This document shows, piece after piece, positions 1 through 8,842 of a DNA stretch of 64,000 nucleotides. Positions within the stretch are counted from its first letter, which is position 1; every line of letters begins with the position of its first letter. The DNA comes from Castellaniella hirudinis_A (lineage in GTDB: Bacteria; Pseudomonadota; Gammaproteobacteria; Burkholderiales; Burkholderiaceae_B), in NCBI RefSeq assembly GCF_047468865.1, contig NZ_JBLGTV010000006.1:62001-126000 (forward strand), given 5' to 3'. Made by a program: the position numbers and the translations under genes. The notes under the pieces were generated by a model. That model did not search any database, was not told the DNA's origin, and worked only from the letters and a program-made list of their open reading frames with translations.

Positions 1-1011
1 GGGCGATTTCTCGGCGCACTGGCGATCACGACCCTGCTGGCGGCAGGGTCGGCCCATGCGGCCGGGCGCTATGTGTTCATCAGCCATGCGCCGGACTCGG
101 ATTCGTGGTGGAGTACCGTTCGCAATGCGCTGAAGGGGGCGGCAACCGATTTCGACGTCACGGTCGACTACCGCAACCCGCCAAACGGCGATTTGGCGGA
201 TATGGCGCGTCTGGTCGAACAAGCCGCTGCGCAAAATTACGATGGTGTGGTGGTTTCGATTGCGGATTTCAACGTGCTGCAAGGGGCCATCAAAAAGGTC
301 ACGGACAAGCATATCCCGCTGATCACGGCCAATTCCGGCACGGCCGAACAGAGTGAAAAGCTCGGGGCCATCATGCACGTGGGCCAGGAGGAATATAGCG
401 CCGGTTATGGCGCGGGCCAGCGGGCCAAAGCGGCCGGTGTGAGCAGTTTTGTTTGTGTCAACCATTATGCGACCAACCCCGCCTCTTTCGAGCGCTGCCG
501 CGGCTTCGGGGATGCGCTGGGCGTGGATTTCAGAAAAAGCACAATCGACACGGGCGTTGACCCCGCCCAGATCGAGAGCATGACCAGCGCTTATTTGCGC
601 CGCAACCCGGACACCCAGGCCGTTTTTGCCTTGGGGCCGATTTCCGCGCAGGGTGTCTTGCAGACGATCAAGAAAATGGACTTGAAGGGCAAGATTTATT
701 TCGCGACGATGGATTTGTCCAATGAAATATCGCGCGGCATAAAAGACGGCACGATTGCTTTCGCCGTCGATCAGCAGCCTTATCTGCAAGGCTATATTCC
801 GATTGCCATCATGGCGATCATGAAGCAGACCGGCAATCCCGATCTGGAAGCCGCGACCACGGCCTTCAAAATCGATTCGAAGGTGGCCAAGCGCCTGGAG
901 GCCTATGGGCTGACGCCCAATTACGGCCCGCGCAATATCAGTTCGGGCCCGGGCTTTGTCACGCGCGACAACATCGCCAAAGTTGAACGCTACGCCGGCC
1001 AGTACCGCTAA
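1..1011 (+). CDS. Sugar/inositol ABC transporter periplasmic binding protein (5' end missing)
   Basis: The frame is already open at base 1, so the true start lies outside the window; 336 residues are visible. The first 20 read as the end of a signal peptide, a hydrophobic run closing in AGSAHA before the mature AGRYVFIS. The rest resembles type-1 periplasmic sugar-binding proteins (Peripla_BP_4, RbsB/FrcB-like), with early SWW and NPPNGD segments and a hinge region around DTGVDPAQ. It should capture the substrate in the periplasm and deliver it to the permease 9 bp downstream. Position at the head of an iol operon suggests myo-inositol or a stereoisomer as ligand; that is inference, and other sugars cannot be excluded. 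Confidence 0.85.
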   Translation, partial: GRFLGALAITTLLAAGSAHAAGRYVFISHAPDSDSWWSTVRNALKGAATDFDVTVDYRNPPNGDLADMARLVEQAAAQNYDGVVVSIADFNVLQGAIKKVTDKHIPLITANSGTAEQSEKLGAIMHVGQEEYSAGYGAGQRAKAAGVSSFVCVNHYATNPASFERCRGFGDALGVDFRKSTIDTGVDPAQIESMTSAYLRRNPDTQAVFALGPISAQGVLQTIKKMDLKGKIYFATMDLSNEISRGIKDGTIAFAVDQQPYLQGYIPIAIMAIMKQTGNPDLEAATTAFKIDSKVAKRLEAYGLTPNYGPRNISSGPGFVTRDNIAKVERYAGQYR

Positions 1012-1020
1012 TCCCGCGCC

Positions 1021-2169
1021 ATGAGTACCACCATGTCCAATATTTCAACGTCGGCGGCCCGCCTGCCGGACGAACGCATCCGCTCGGTCGGCTTCCTGCA
1101 GAAGCTGCTGATGCGGCCAGAATTCGGCGCCCTGTCCGGCACGTTGCTGATCACCCTGATGTTTATCATCGTGGCAGGCGATGCGGGTATGTTCAGCATG
1201 GAGGGCATCATCAATTGGGCCACGGTGGCCGGCTATCTGGGCATCATTGCCGTCGCGGCGGCGCTATTGATGATTGCCGGCGAATTCGATCTGTCCATCG
1301 GCTCGATGATTGGTTTTGCCGGCATGATGGTGGCTATCCCCATTTTGTACTGGGGCTGGCCGCCGATGGTGGCCGTGCCATTTTCTTTTTTCGTCGCCAT
1401 GTCTCTGGGTTGGCTGAATGGCTGGCTGGTCATCAAGACAGGCCTGCCTTCGTTTATCGTCACGCTGGCGTTTTACTTCATCTTGCGTGGACTCAGCCTG
1501 GCGATCAGCGTGCTGTTGACGGGGCGCACCATTATTTCAGGCGAGGGCGACCTCATCCTGCGCGATGCCATGGCCGCCGACCCGGTGATCGGCCTGCTGT
1601 TTCTGGGCCATGTCTTTACCGGGCTGTTCAACTATTTGGCGGGGATTGGCTGGCTGGACGCCCGCGCGGATGGCACCGCCCTGGCGATCGGGATACCCAA
1701 GGTCATTGTCTGGTGGGGCATCCTGACCTTGGCTGGCGCTTTTGTGCTGGCGCGGACTCGCCTGGGCAATTGGATCATGGCTTGTGGCGGCGACGCCAAT
1801 GCGGCCAAGAACGTGGGGATTCCCGTCACGCGGGTAAAGATCGCTTTGTTTGTCTTCGTCGCTTTCGCGGCCACCTTGTTCGCCACGCTGCAGGTGGCCG
1901 ATGCCGGATCCGCCGCCGCCGACCGGGGCTTGCAAAAAGAGTTCGAGGCCATTATTGCAGCGGTGATTGGCGGGTGTTTATTGACAGGCGGCTATGGCTC
2001 GGTCATCGGCGCGGCTTTTGGCGCGCTGATTTTCGGGATGGTGCAAATCGGCATTGGCTATACCAGCATCGACAATAACTGGTATCGCGTCTTCCTGGGC
2101 CTGATGCTGTTGATGGCCGTGATCTTCAATAATTACATCCGGCGCCGCTTTGCCCAGTCGGTTCGCTAG
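1021..2169 (+). CDS. Sugar/inositol ABC transporter permease
   Basis: This 382-residue, strongly hydrophobic protein has about ten membrane segments and matches the RbsC/FrcC branch of the BPD_transp_2 family. A 35-residue polar N-terminus precedes the first helix. The segment near residue 80 (GEFDLSIGSMIGFAG) and the later VKIALFVFVAFAA and GGYGSVIGAAFGALIFGMV segments are typical of these permeases. It follows the binding protein by 9 bp and should form the transmembrane channel with it and the ATPase at 2342. Its TAG stop lies inside the left terminal inverted repeat of a palindromic element, so that element defines the gene's 3' end. Substrate is inferred from the iol context. Confidence 0.88.
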   Translation: MSTTMSNISTSAARLPDERIRSVGFLQKLLMRPEFGALSGTLLITLMFIIVAGDAGMFSMEGIINWATVAGYLGIIAVAAALLMIAGEFDLSIGSMIGFAGMMVAIPILYWGWPPMVAVPFSFFVAMSLGWLNGWLVIKTGLPSFIVTLAFYFILRGLSLAISVLLTGRTIISGEGDLILRDAMAADPVIGLLFLGHVFTGLFNYLAGIGWLDARADGTALAIGIPKVIVWWGILTLAGAFVLARTRLGNWIMACGGDANAAKNVGIPVTRVKIALFVFVAFAATLFATLQVADAGSAAADRGLQKEFEAIIAAVIGGCLLTGGYGSVIGAAFGALIFGMVQIGIGYTSIDNNWYRVFLGLMLLMAVIFNNYIRRRFAQSVR

Positions 2170-2331
2170 TGTCCTGTTTGGTTGGTTCGTGTATTCAGAT
2201 TCGGATGCATGGGCTTGCCAGACAAGGCGCAAACCGCAGCGATAGCCAGTGCTATCGCGAGGATTTGCAACGCAGTATGGCGAGCCCAGGCGCCGAAGAT
2301 GAGTATTTGAATTAGCCAAACAGGACACTAG
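2166..2331. repeat. 166-bp palindromic MITE-like element inside the inositol operon
   Basis: Perfect 16-bp terminal inverted repeats, CTAGTGTCCTGTTTGG at 2166-2181 and its complement at 2316-2331, bound the element. The interior is also an imperfect palindrome: the left arm with GGGCTTGCC and CGCAGCGATAGCC pairs with a right arm containing GGCGAGCCC and GCTATCGCGAGG, meeting near 2248. It has no coding capacity. It occupies the whole permease-ATPase spacer, supplies the permease stop codon, and ends 10 bp before the ATPase start. It could be a non-autonomous mobile element or a processing or attenuation hairpin that lowers ATPase expression. No copy of it was noticed elsewhere in the window. 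Confidence 0.75.
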
Positions 2332-2341
2332 GGAGTCGAGC

Positions 2342-3127
2342 ATGAGCGAATACATTCTTCAATTGGAATCCATCAGTAAGTTTTTTGGCGCCGTCATTGC
2401 CTTGCAGGATGTCACTTTGCGCTTGCGGCCCGGCGAGGTGCATTGCCTGCTGGGAGACAACGGGGCGGGTAAAAGCACGCTGATCAAGGTGCTGGCCGGC
2501 GTTCACCGCCCGGATGCGGGCCATTACCATATTGATGGCCAGCCGGTTGCCTTCGATTCGCCGCGAGCGGCATTGGATCGTGGCATTGCCACGGTCTATC
2601 AGGATCTGGCGTTGGTTCCCCTGATGAGCGTGGCAAGAAACTTCTTCATGGGCCGTGAGCCGCAGCGGCGTTTATTTGGCCTTTTCCCCATCATGGATCA
2701 TGCGCTGGCCGCCGATACCGCCTGCGCGAAATTGGCGGAAATGGGCATCATGGTGCGCGATCCGAATCAGATGATCGGCAGTATGTCCGGGGGCGAGAAA
2801 CAGTGTCTGGCCATTGCGCGCGCCATTCATTTCGGTGCCCGGGTCTTGATCCTGGATGAACCGACGGCGGCGCTTGGCGTCAAGCAAAGCGTCAATGTCC
2901 TGAAACTCATTGTGCGTGCCCGTGAGCGCGGAATCTCCATTATTTTCATTACCCATAATGTCAATCACGCTTATCCGATTGCCGACAGCTTCACCTTGTT
3001 GAACCGTGGCCGCACCCTGGGCACTTATGAAAAATCGGATATTTCCAAAGAGGCGGTGCTTGACATGATGGCCGGCGGCGCGGAAATGCAAACCATGATG
3101 AACGACCTGGCTGGCGTCACGATTTGA
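2342..3127 (+). CDS. Sugar/inositol ABC transporter ATP-binding protein
   Basis: This 261-residue single ABC domain resembles FrcA rather than the duplicated RbsA/MglA type of about 500 residues. Walker A is GDNGAGKST near residue 40. The signature MSGGEKQ is near residue 145 and Walker B VLILDEPTAA follows, with the switch histidine in FITHNVNHA. It energises import through the permease upstream and probably works as a homodimer. A 172-bp spacer holding a palindromic element separates it from the permease, so its translation is not coupled to the upstream genes. Ligand assignment rests on the operon. Confidence 0.9.
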   Translation: MSEYILQLESISKFFGAVIALQDVTLRLRPGEVHCLLGDNGAGKSTLIKVLAGVHRPDAGHYHIDGQPVAFDSPRAALDRGIATVYQDLALVPLMSVARNFFMGREPQRRLFGLFPIMDHALAADTACAKLAEMGIMVRDPNQMIGSMSGGEKQCLAIARAIHFGARVLILDEPTAALGVKQSVNVLKLIVRARERGISIIFITHNVNHAYPIADSFTLLNRGRTLGTYEKSDISKEAVLDMMAGGAEMQTMMNDLAGVTI

Positions 3128-3182
3128 TTTTTTCAAATCGGGCCCGCCAGCCATTTCTTGCATTTTTATGAACAGGATACCC

Positions 3183-5132
3183 ATGATGAACATTCCCGAT
3201 GATCGCCCTTACGATCTGGCCTGCCTGGGCCGTCTGGCGGTCGATCTGTATGCCCAGCAGTTTGGCGCCCGCCTGGAGGATGTCGCCAGTTTCGCCAAAT
3301 ACTTGGGCGGCAGTTCGGCCAATATTGCTTTCGGGGCGGCTCGATTAGGCTTGCGCACGGCGATGATTTCCCGTGTGGGGGATGAACAGATGGGCCGTTT
3401 CCTCCTGGAAACACTGCAGCGCGAAGGCTGCGATGTTTCCCAGGTGCAGGTCGATCCCCACCGCCTGACGGCTTTGGCCCTGCTCGGCCTGAAAGATCGG
3501 GATACCTTTCCCTTGATCTTCTATCGTGAAAATTGCGCCGATATGGCCCTTGATGCGGCACAGATTGATGCGCGGTTCATCGCGCAGTGCCGGGCATTGC
3601 TGGTAACGGGCACGCATCTCAGCACGCCGGGTGTGCGCGCCGCCTCGGTTGCGGCGCTTGACTACGCGCAGGCGCATGGCGTGTTGCGTGTGCTTGACAT
3701 TGATTATCGGCCCGTTCTATGGGGGTTGACGCCCCGTGGCGATGGTGAAAACCGCTTTGTCGCCAATGCGGATGTGACCCGGCAGTTGCAGGGCTTGTTG
3801 CCGCGGTTCGACCTGTTGATCGGCACCGAAGAAGAATTCCTGATTGCCGGCGGGGTGCCTGGCGATCTGCTGGCCTCGCTGCGGGCCGTGCGTGCCATTA
3901 CCGGGGCTGGGTTGGTGGTCAAGCTGGGCCCCCGGGGCTGCTGCTATATCGACGGCGAGGTGCCGGGTCGCCTGGACGAGGCGATGACCGTGCCCGGCGA
4001 GGCGGTCGAAGTCCTGAACGTGCTGGGTGCCGGCGATGCGTTTGCGGCAGGCTTGTTGTCTGGCCTTCTGCGGCATCAGGATTTTTCTCAGGCGGCACGG
4101 ATTGCCAATGCTTGCGGTGCGATCGTTGTGTCGCGTCATGCCTGCGCCCCGGCGATGCCGACGCAGGCGGAATTGCATCATTGGTTTTCAGGCCGTTGCC
4201 GGGCAAACCCCGGCGAGGATGACACGCTGTCCCATTTGCACCGCGTCAGTGTCAAACGCCCCGAATGGGATGCGCTGTGCGTGCTGGCTTTCGATCATCG
4301 GGCGCAGTTCTTTGAGCTGGCCCGCCAGGCGGGGGCTGATTCCGCACGCTTGCCCGACTTGAAAAAACTGCTGGTGCGCGCGGCCGAGTCCGTGGAATCC
4401 AGTCACCGCTTGCAGGGTCGTGTCGGCGTGCTGATTGATGAAAAATATGGGCTGGATGCGCTTGCCAGTGCCACCGGGCGTGGTTGGTGGATCGGGCGGC
4501 CTGTAGAACACCCTTTGTCCCGCCCTTTGGTCTTCGACGGCACGGCTTCCCTGGGTTCGCAGTTGGCGCGCTGGCCCCGCGAGCATACGGTCAAATGCTT
4601 GATTTACACCCATCCCGATGAGGCTTATGGCTTGCGGCTGGCCCAGGAATCCCGGTTGCGCGAACTCTGGGAGGCAACGCGGATCAGCGGTCATGAATTG
4701 CTGCTGGAGGTCATTACGCCCCCTTCGACGCTGCCTGTCCCGGGCACCGTAGCCGCCCGGGACGCGGCCATCCTGCGCACGGTCAAGCGTTTCTACAATC
4801 TGGGCTTCAAGCCCGAATGGTGGAAGCTTGCGCCCATGGCGCCTGCCGGCTGGCAGGCACTGGCGGATTTGATCCAGCAGCACGATCCTTACTGTCGCGG
4901 CGCGGTCATTCTTGGGCTGAACCAGCCGCTGGCGGATTTGGCGGCAAGCTTTGCGCAGGCCAGAAACCCGATCGTCAAAGGCTTTATGGTGGGCCGCACG
5001 CTTTGGGCCGCGCCGGCGGCGCAATGGCTTGCCCAAGAGATTGACGACGATGCGCTGATTCGCGGCGTGGCCGGCAACTTTGCCGCCCTGACCGACGCCT
5101 GGTTCGAGCGGCACGCCGCGGAAGTGGCCTGA
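3183..5132 (+). CDS. iolC: 5-dehydro-2-deoxygluconokinase fused to DUF2090 aldolase-like domain
   Basis: Two domains are joined in 649 residues. The N-terminal half (about 1-325) is a PfkB-family sugar kinase, with the GGSSANIAFGAARLG substrate region and the catalytic GAGDAFAAG motif near residue 285. The C-terminal half (about 345-645) is a DUF2090 domain, opening at LCVLAFDHRAQFFELA. The kinase phosphorylates 5-dehydro-2-deoxy-D-gluconate; the fused domain is assigned the cleavage of the product to malonate semialdehyde and dihydroxyacetone phosphate (the IolJ step) by family annotation. ATG 3183 is chosen because AGGA at 3174-3177 sits 5 bp upstream; an ATG at 3168 is in frame but has no such site. 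No separate iolJ is in the window. Confidence 0.92.
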   Translation: MMNIPDDRPYDLACLGRLAVDLYAQQFGARLEDVASFAKYLGGSSANIAFGAARLGLRTAMISRVGDEQMGRFLLETLQREGCDVSQVQVDPHRLTALALLGLKDRDTFPLIFYRENCADMALDAAQIDARFIAQCRALLVTGTHLSTPGVRAASVAALDYAQAHGVLRVLDIDYRPVLWGLTPRGDGENRFVANADVTRQLQGLLPRFDLLIGTEEEFLIAGGVPGDLLASLRAVRAITGAGLVVKLGPRGCCYIDGEVPGRLDEAMTVPGEAVEVLNVLGAGDAFAAGLLSGLLRHQDFSQAARIANACGAIVVSRHACAPAMPTQAELHHWFSGRCRANPGEDDTLSHLHRVSVKRPEWDALCVLAFDHRAQFFELARQAGADSARLPDLKKLLVRAAESVESSHRLQGRVGVLIDEKYGLDALASATGRGWWIGRPVEHPLSRPLVFDGTASLGSQLARWPREHTVKCLIYTHPDEAYGLRLAQESRLRELWEATRISGHELLLEVITPPSTLPVPGTVAARDAAILRTVKRFYNLGFKPEWWKLAPMAPAGWQALADLIQQHDPYCRGAVILGLNQPLADLAASFAQARNPIVKGFMVGRTLWAAPAAQWLAQEIDDDALIRGVAGNFAALTDAWFERHAAEVA

Positions 5133-5166
5133 TCGCTTGGGCGGTAACCGATTTCGGAGAGATTGA

Positions 5167-7026
5167 ATGCATACGCAAAGACTGACGCTGTCCCAGGCAT
5201 TGGTTCGTCATCTGGCGGCGCTGAGGATCGAATTGGACGATGGCCAGATCGTGCCCTATGTTCGTGGCGTCTTTGCCATTTTTGGCCATGGCAATGTCTC
5301 GGGCCTGGGGGATGCCTTGTGGGCTGCCCGTGATGTCCTGCCGACGTGGCGCGCGCACAACGAGCAAGGCATGGCCAATGCGGCCGCAGCCTATGCCAAG
5401 GCCAGATTCCGGCAGCAGATCATGGCCGTGACCACGTCCATTGGGCCCGGGGCGACCAATCTGGTAACCAGCGCGGCGCTGGCCCACGTCAATCGGCTGC
5501 CTATGCTGTTGTTGCCGGGGGATGTGTTTGCCAGCCGCCGCCCTGATCCGGTGCTGCAGCAGCTGGAATCCTTTGATCAGGGGGATATTTCGGTCAATGA
5601 CTGCCTGCGGCCGGTGACGCGCTATTTCGATCGTATCCAAAGGTCGGAGCAAATTCTGGCGGCTTTGCCCCATGCCATTCATGTCCTGACCGATCCTGCC
5701 GCCTGCGGCCCGGTTTGCCTGGCGTTGCCGCAGGACGTGCAGACCGAGGCCTTTGATTGTCCGCAAGATTTTCTTCACCCGGCGCCGTTGCGTTTGCGGC
5801 GGCCCGCCCCGGATCCGGAAGTTCTGCATGGCGCGCTCAAGCGGTTGCGCCATGCGAAACGTCCGCTGATTATTGCGGGAGGCGGCGTCCTGTACAGCCA
5901 GGCCTGGGCGGCGCTGGCCGACCTGGCGTCTGCCTATGGTATTCCCGTCGCCGAGACTCAAGCCGGCAAGGGAAGCCTGGCCTGGGATGACCCCATGAAT
6001 CTGGGCGCCATCGGGGTGACGGGGTCGCCCGCGGCCAATAGCCTGGTTGCCGATGCGGATCTGATCATTGCCGTGGGCACGCGGTTGCAGGATTTCACGA
6101 CGGGCTCGAATAGCCTGTTTGCCCATGTCCCCTTGCTTGGGCTGAACGTCCAGCCGCTGGATGCCGCCAAGCGCAAAGCCTTTTCTGTCGTGGCGGATGC
6201 TCGCAGCGCGCTGGAGCGCATTGCCGCCGGCCTGACGGGTTGGCGGCCCGATGGCGCATGGACCCAACGCGCCCGGGAAGCCGCCGCCCGGTGGAATGCC
6301 GGTGTCGATGCCCTGACGGCGGCGCAGCCGCCGGTGGGTGTGCTGCCCTATGACGCCGAGGTCATTGGCGCCGTCCAGGCCAGCCTGGCCGAGTCGGCGG
6401 AACACGATATCGTCGTGTGCGCGGCCGGCACCTTGCCGGCGGAATTGCACAAGCTCTGGCGCACCCGCACCCCGGGTGGCTATCACATGGAATACGGTTA
6501 TTCCACGATGGGGTACGAAATCGCGGGCGGCCTGGGGGTCAAGATTGCCCATCCAGAGCGCGAAGTCATTGTGATGGTCGGCGATGGTTCTTATCTGATG
6601 CTGAATTCCGAGATTGCGACTTCGGTTCAGATGGGCCGCAAGCTCATTATCGTGGTGCTGGACAATCAAGGGTATGGGTGCATCCATCGTTTGCAGCAGG
6701 CCAGTGGCGGCCCGCGCTTCAATAATCTGCTGGCGGATTGCATTGCCGACGGCGGCGCGCCGGCCAATATCGACCTGGCGGCCCACGCGGCAAGCCTGGG
6801 TGCCCAGGCCTGCCGCGTGGCCGATGTGCCGGCGCTTCGGCGCGCCATGGCCGCTGCGCGCGCGGCATCGCTTACCCAGGTGATTGTCATCAACACGACG
6901 CCCGAGCGGACAACCGATGAGGGGGGCTGCTGGTGGGACGTGCCCATTCCTGAAGTCACCGAGCGCACGGCGGTCGCGGCAGCCCGCGCGCGCTATGTGC
7001 AGAACAAGCAAAAGCAAGGCGATTGA
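5167..7026 (+). CDS. iolD: 3D-(3,5/4)-trihydroxycyclohexane-1,2-dione acylhydrolase (decyclizing)
   Basis: A thiamine-diphosphate enzyme of 619 residues that opens the ring of trihydroxycyclohexanedione to give 5-deoxyglucuronate. The N-terminal pyrimidine-binding domain carries the catalytic-type glutamate in AHNEQGMANAA near residue 65. A central Rossmann-like domain starts near residue 215. The C-terminal diphosphate-binding domain has the GDGSYLMLNSEI motif near residue 475. GGAGAG lies 5 bp before the ATG. The gene stands 34 bp after iolC and 37 bp before iolE, in pathway order. Length fits IolD proteins. Confidence 0.95.
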   Translation: MHTQRLTLSQALVRHLAALRIELDDGQIVPYVRGVFAIFGHGNVSGLGDALWAARDVLPTWRAHNEQGMANAAAAYAKARFRQQIMAVTTSIGPGATNLVTSAALAHVNRLPMLLLPGDVFASRRPDPVLQQLESFDQGDISVNDCLRPVTRYFDRIQRSEQILAALPHAIHVLTDPAACGPVCLALPQDVQTEAFDCPQDFLHPAPLRLRRPAPDPEVLHGALKRLRHAKRPLIIAGGGVLYSQAWAALADLASAYGIPVAETQAGKGSLAWDDPMNLGAIGVTGSPAANSLVADADLIIAVGTRLQDFTTGSNSLFAHVPLLGLNVQPLDAAKRKAFSVVADARSALERIAAGLTGWRPDGAWTQRAREAAARWNAGVDALTAAQPPVGVLPYDAEVIGAVQASLAESAEHDIVVCAAGTLPAELHKLWRTRTPGGYHMEYGYSTMGYEIAGGLGVKIAHPEREVIVMVGDGSYLMLNSEIATSVQMGRKLIIVVLDNQGYGCIHRLQQASGGPRFNNLLADCIADGGAPANIDLAAHAASLGAQACRVADVPALRRAMAAARAASLTQVIVINTTPERTTDEGGCWWDVPIPEVTERTAVAAARARYVQNKQKQGD

Positions 7027-7063
7027 TTGCGCCGTCTTCTTCAATTGATTCGACAAGGCTGTT

Positions 7064-7981
7064 ATGAAACCCTGGAATGTCCGTATTGGTATCAATCCCA
7101 TCTCGTGGATGAATGATGATCTGCCCGCGCTGGGGGGCGACACGCCACTGGATACCGCGTTGTCCGAGGGCGCGGAGATCGGTTACGCCGGCTTCGAGCT
7201 TGGCAATAAGTTTCCCCAGGAATCCCAGGCATTGGGTGCGAAACTTGCCCAATTCGGGCTGGTTTGCGTGTCTGGGTGGTATTCCGGCCATCTTGCCGAA
7301 GGGACTCTGGACGAAGAAGTGTCCCGTTGCCGGGCGCACATGGAAAAGCTGCGCGACAACGGGTGCAAGGTCGTCGTTTACGGAGAAGTCTCGGGATCCA
7401 TTCAGGGCCGCCAGGATACGCCGCTGTCGCAGCGGCCGCGCTTCATCAGCCTTGCGCAATGGAAAGCCTATGCGCAACGCCTGGATGCGTTCGGTGCGCA
7501 TTTGAAGACAGACTATGGCATTGCCTTGGCGTATCACCACCACATGGGCGCCTATGTCGAGTCGCCGGAAGACATCGACCAGTTGATGGCTTTGACAAAT
7601 CCAGACAGCGTTGGCCTGTTGTTCGACACCGGCCACGCGTTTTTTGGCGGCGCCCACGATCCGGCGTCTTTGCTGCGCAGGCACCTCGACCGGGTCATCC
7701 ATGTGCATTGCAAAGATGTGCGTTCCAGTCTTGTCCAGCAGGCGCGCAATGAAGGCTGGTCTTTCCTGGGGGCTGTGCTCAACGGGGCGTTTACCGTCCC
7801 GGGGGACGGCGATCTGGACTTCGATGCCATCTTGCATTTACTGCGGGCCAATGGCTACGAAGGGTGGCTGGTTGTCGAAGCCGAACAAGACCCCGCCGTG
7901 GCGCCCAGCTACCGCTATGCGAAAAAAGGCTACGAAACGCTGCGTGCCCTTGTCGAGCGGATCAATACCAGGGAGGCATGA
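7064..7981 (+). CDS. iolE: myo-inosose-2 dehydratase
   Basis: This 305-residue TIM-barrel protein (AP endonuclease 2-like fold) dehydrates 2-keto-myo-inositol to the trihydroxycyclohexanedione used by IolD. It opens with the family-typical VRIGINPISWMNDD. Metal-ligand-type residues are seen in YHHHMGAYVE, LLFDTGHAFFGG, HVHCKD and the final EAEQDP. AAGG lies just before the ATG. The downstream iolB begins 1 bp after its stop, which points to translational coupling. Confidence 0.95.
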   Translation: MKPWNVRIGINPISWMNDDLPALGGDTPLDTALSEGAEIGYAGFELGNKFPQESQALGAKLAQFGLVCVSGWYSGHLAEGTLDEEVSRCRAHMEKLRDNGCKVVVYGEVSGSIQGRQDTPLSQRPRFISLAQWKAYAQRLDAFGAHLKTDYGIALAYHHHMGAYVESPEDIDQLMALTNPDSVGLLFDTGHAFFGGAHDPASLLRRHLDRVIHVHCKDVRSSLVQQARNEGWSFLGAVLNGAFTVPGDGDLDFDAILHLLRANGYEGWLVVEAEQDPAVAPSYRYAKKGYETLRALVERINTREA

Positions 7982-7982
7982 G

Positions 7983-8789
7983 ATGGCCTATTCACCTTTG
8001 CTTATCAAGGCGGCCGCCGGGCGCACCATTGTGGATGTGACGCCAGAACGCGCAGGCTGGACGTACACCGGCTTTCGGGCCATCCGGCTGGCGGCCGGCG
8101 AGGCCGAGCCGCTCGACACCGGACACCGCGAACTCTGCGTGGTGGTCTTGCGGGGCCAGATTGATCTGAGGATCGAGGGCCGGATGTATTCCGCCTTGGG
8201 AACCCGGGATAGCGTTTTCGAGGATCAGGCGCCCGCCGCCGTTTATGTGCCCGCGGGCCGCCATCTCGAACTGCGGGCGACGCGGGATGCCGAGATCGCG
8301 CTTTGTTCCGCCCCTTCCGATACGCGTGAACGGCTTGTGCGTGTCCTGGATCCGGCGGCCATGAAGCGCTCGACCCGGGGAAAGGGAAGCAATCAGCGGC
8401 ATATCTGCGATATTTTGCCGCACACGGATCCGACCGCGGCGCATCTGCTGGTTGTCGAGGTGGTGACGCCGGCGGGCCATTCATCCAGTTATCCGCCGCA
8501 TAAGCATGATCAACACATCGAGGGGCAGGAAACACAGCTGGAGGAGACCTATTACCATCGGCTCGATCCGGCCCAGGGTTTCGCTTTCCAACGGGTCTAT
8601 ACAGATGACCGCAGCCTCGATGAAGCCATTGTCATAGAAAATCACGATACGGTCATGGTGCCGCGCGGCTACCATCCGGTCGTGGCGCCGCATGGCTACG
8701 ATCTTTATTATTTGAACGTCATGGCGGGGCCGCAGAGAAACTGGGTGTTCAAAAATGATCCACGGCATGAGTGGCTACTGAAAGCGTAG
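7983..8789 (+). CDS. iolB: 5-deoxy-glucuronate isomerase
   Basis: A KduI/IolB-family bicupin of 268 residues that isomerises 5-deoxyglucuronate to 5-dehydro-2-deoxygluconate, the IolC substrate. Cupin metal ligands are visible in SSYPPHKHDQH and the glutamate of QLEETYYHRLDPAQG, with a further histidine in VPRGYHPVVAPHGY; the C-terminal LYYLNVMAGPQRNW is typical. The ATG at 7983 is used because GGGAGG lies a few bases upstream, at the end of iolE, and it gives the standard length. The same frame is open further upstream, but that part overlaps iolE. Confidence 0.94.
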   Translation: MAYSPLLIKAAAGRTIVDVTPERAGWTYTGFRAIRLAAGEAEPLDTGHRELCVVVLRGQIDLRIEGRMYSALGTRDSVFEDQAPAAVYVPAGRHLELRATRDAEIALCSAPSDTRERLVRVLDPAAMKRSTRGKGSNQRHICDILPHTDPTAAHLLVVEVVTPAGHSSSYPPHKHDQHIEGQETQLEETYYHRLDPAQGFAFQRVYTDDRSLDEAIVIENHDTVMVPRGYHPVVAPHGYDLYYLNVMAGPQRNWVFKNDPRHEWLLKA

Positions 8790-8842
8790 GCCGCCGGTTC
8801 ATGAATATTATTCATAAAGCAAGTCAACACAAGGACTTTTCC

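Noticed and set aside
2312..2530. Short minus-strand frame starting in the palindromic element
   Set aside because: It is antisense to the start of the ATPase gene and has no start site or homology.
4984..7143. 719-codon open frame antisense to iolC-iolD
   Set aside because: Same cause: a shadow of conserved genes, rich in Arg, Gly and Gln, with no recognisable domain.
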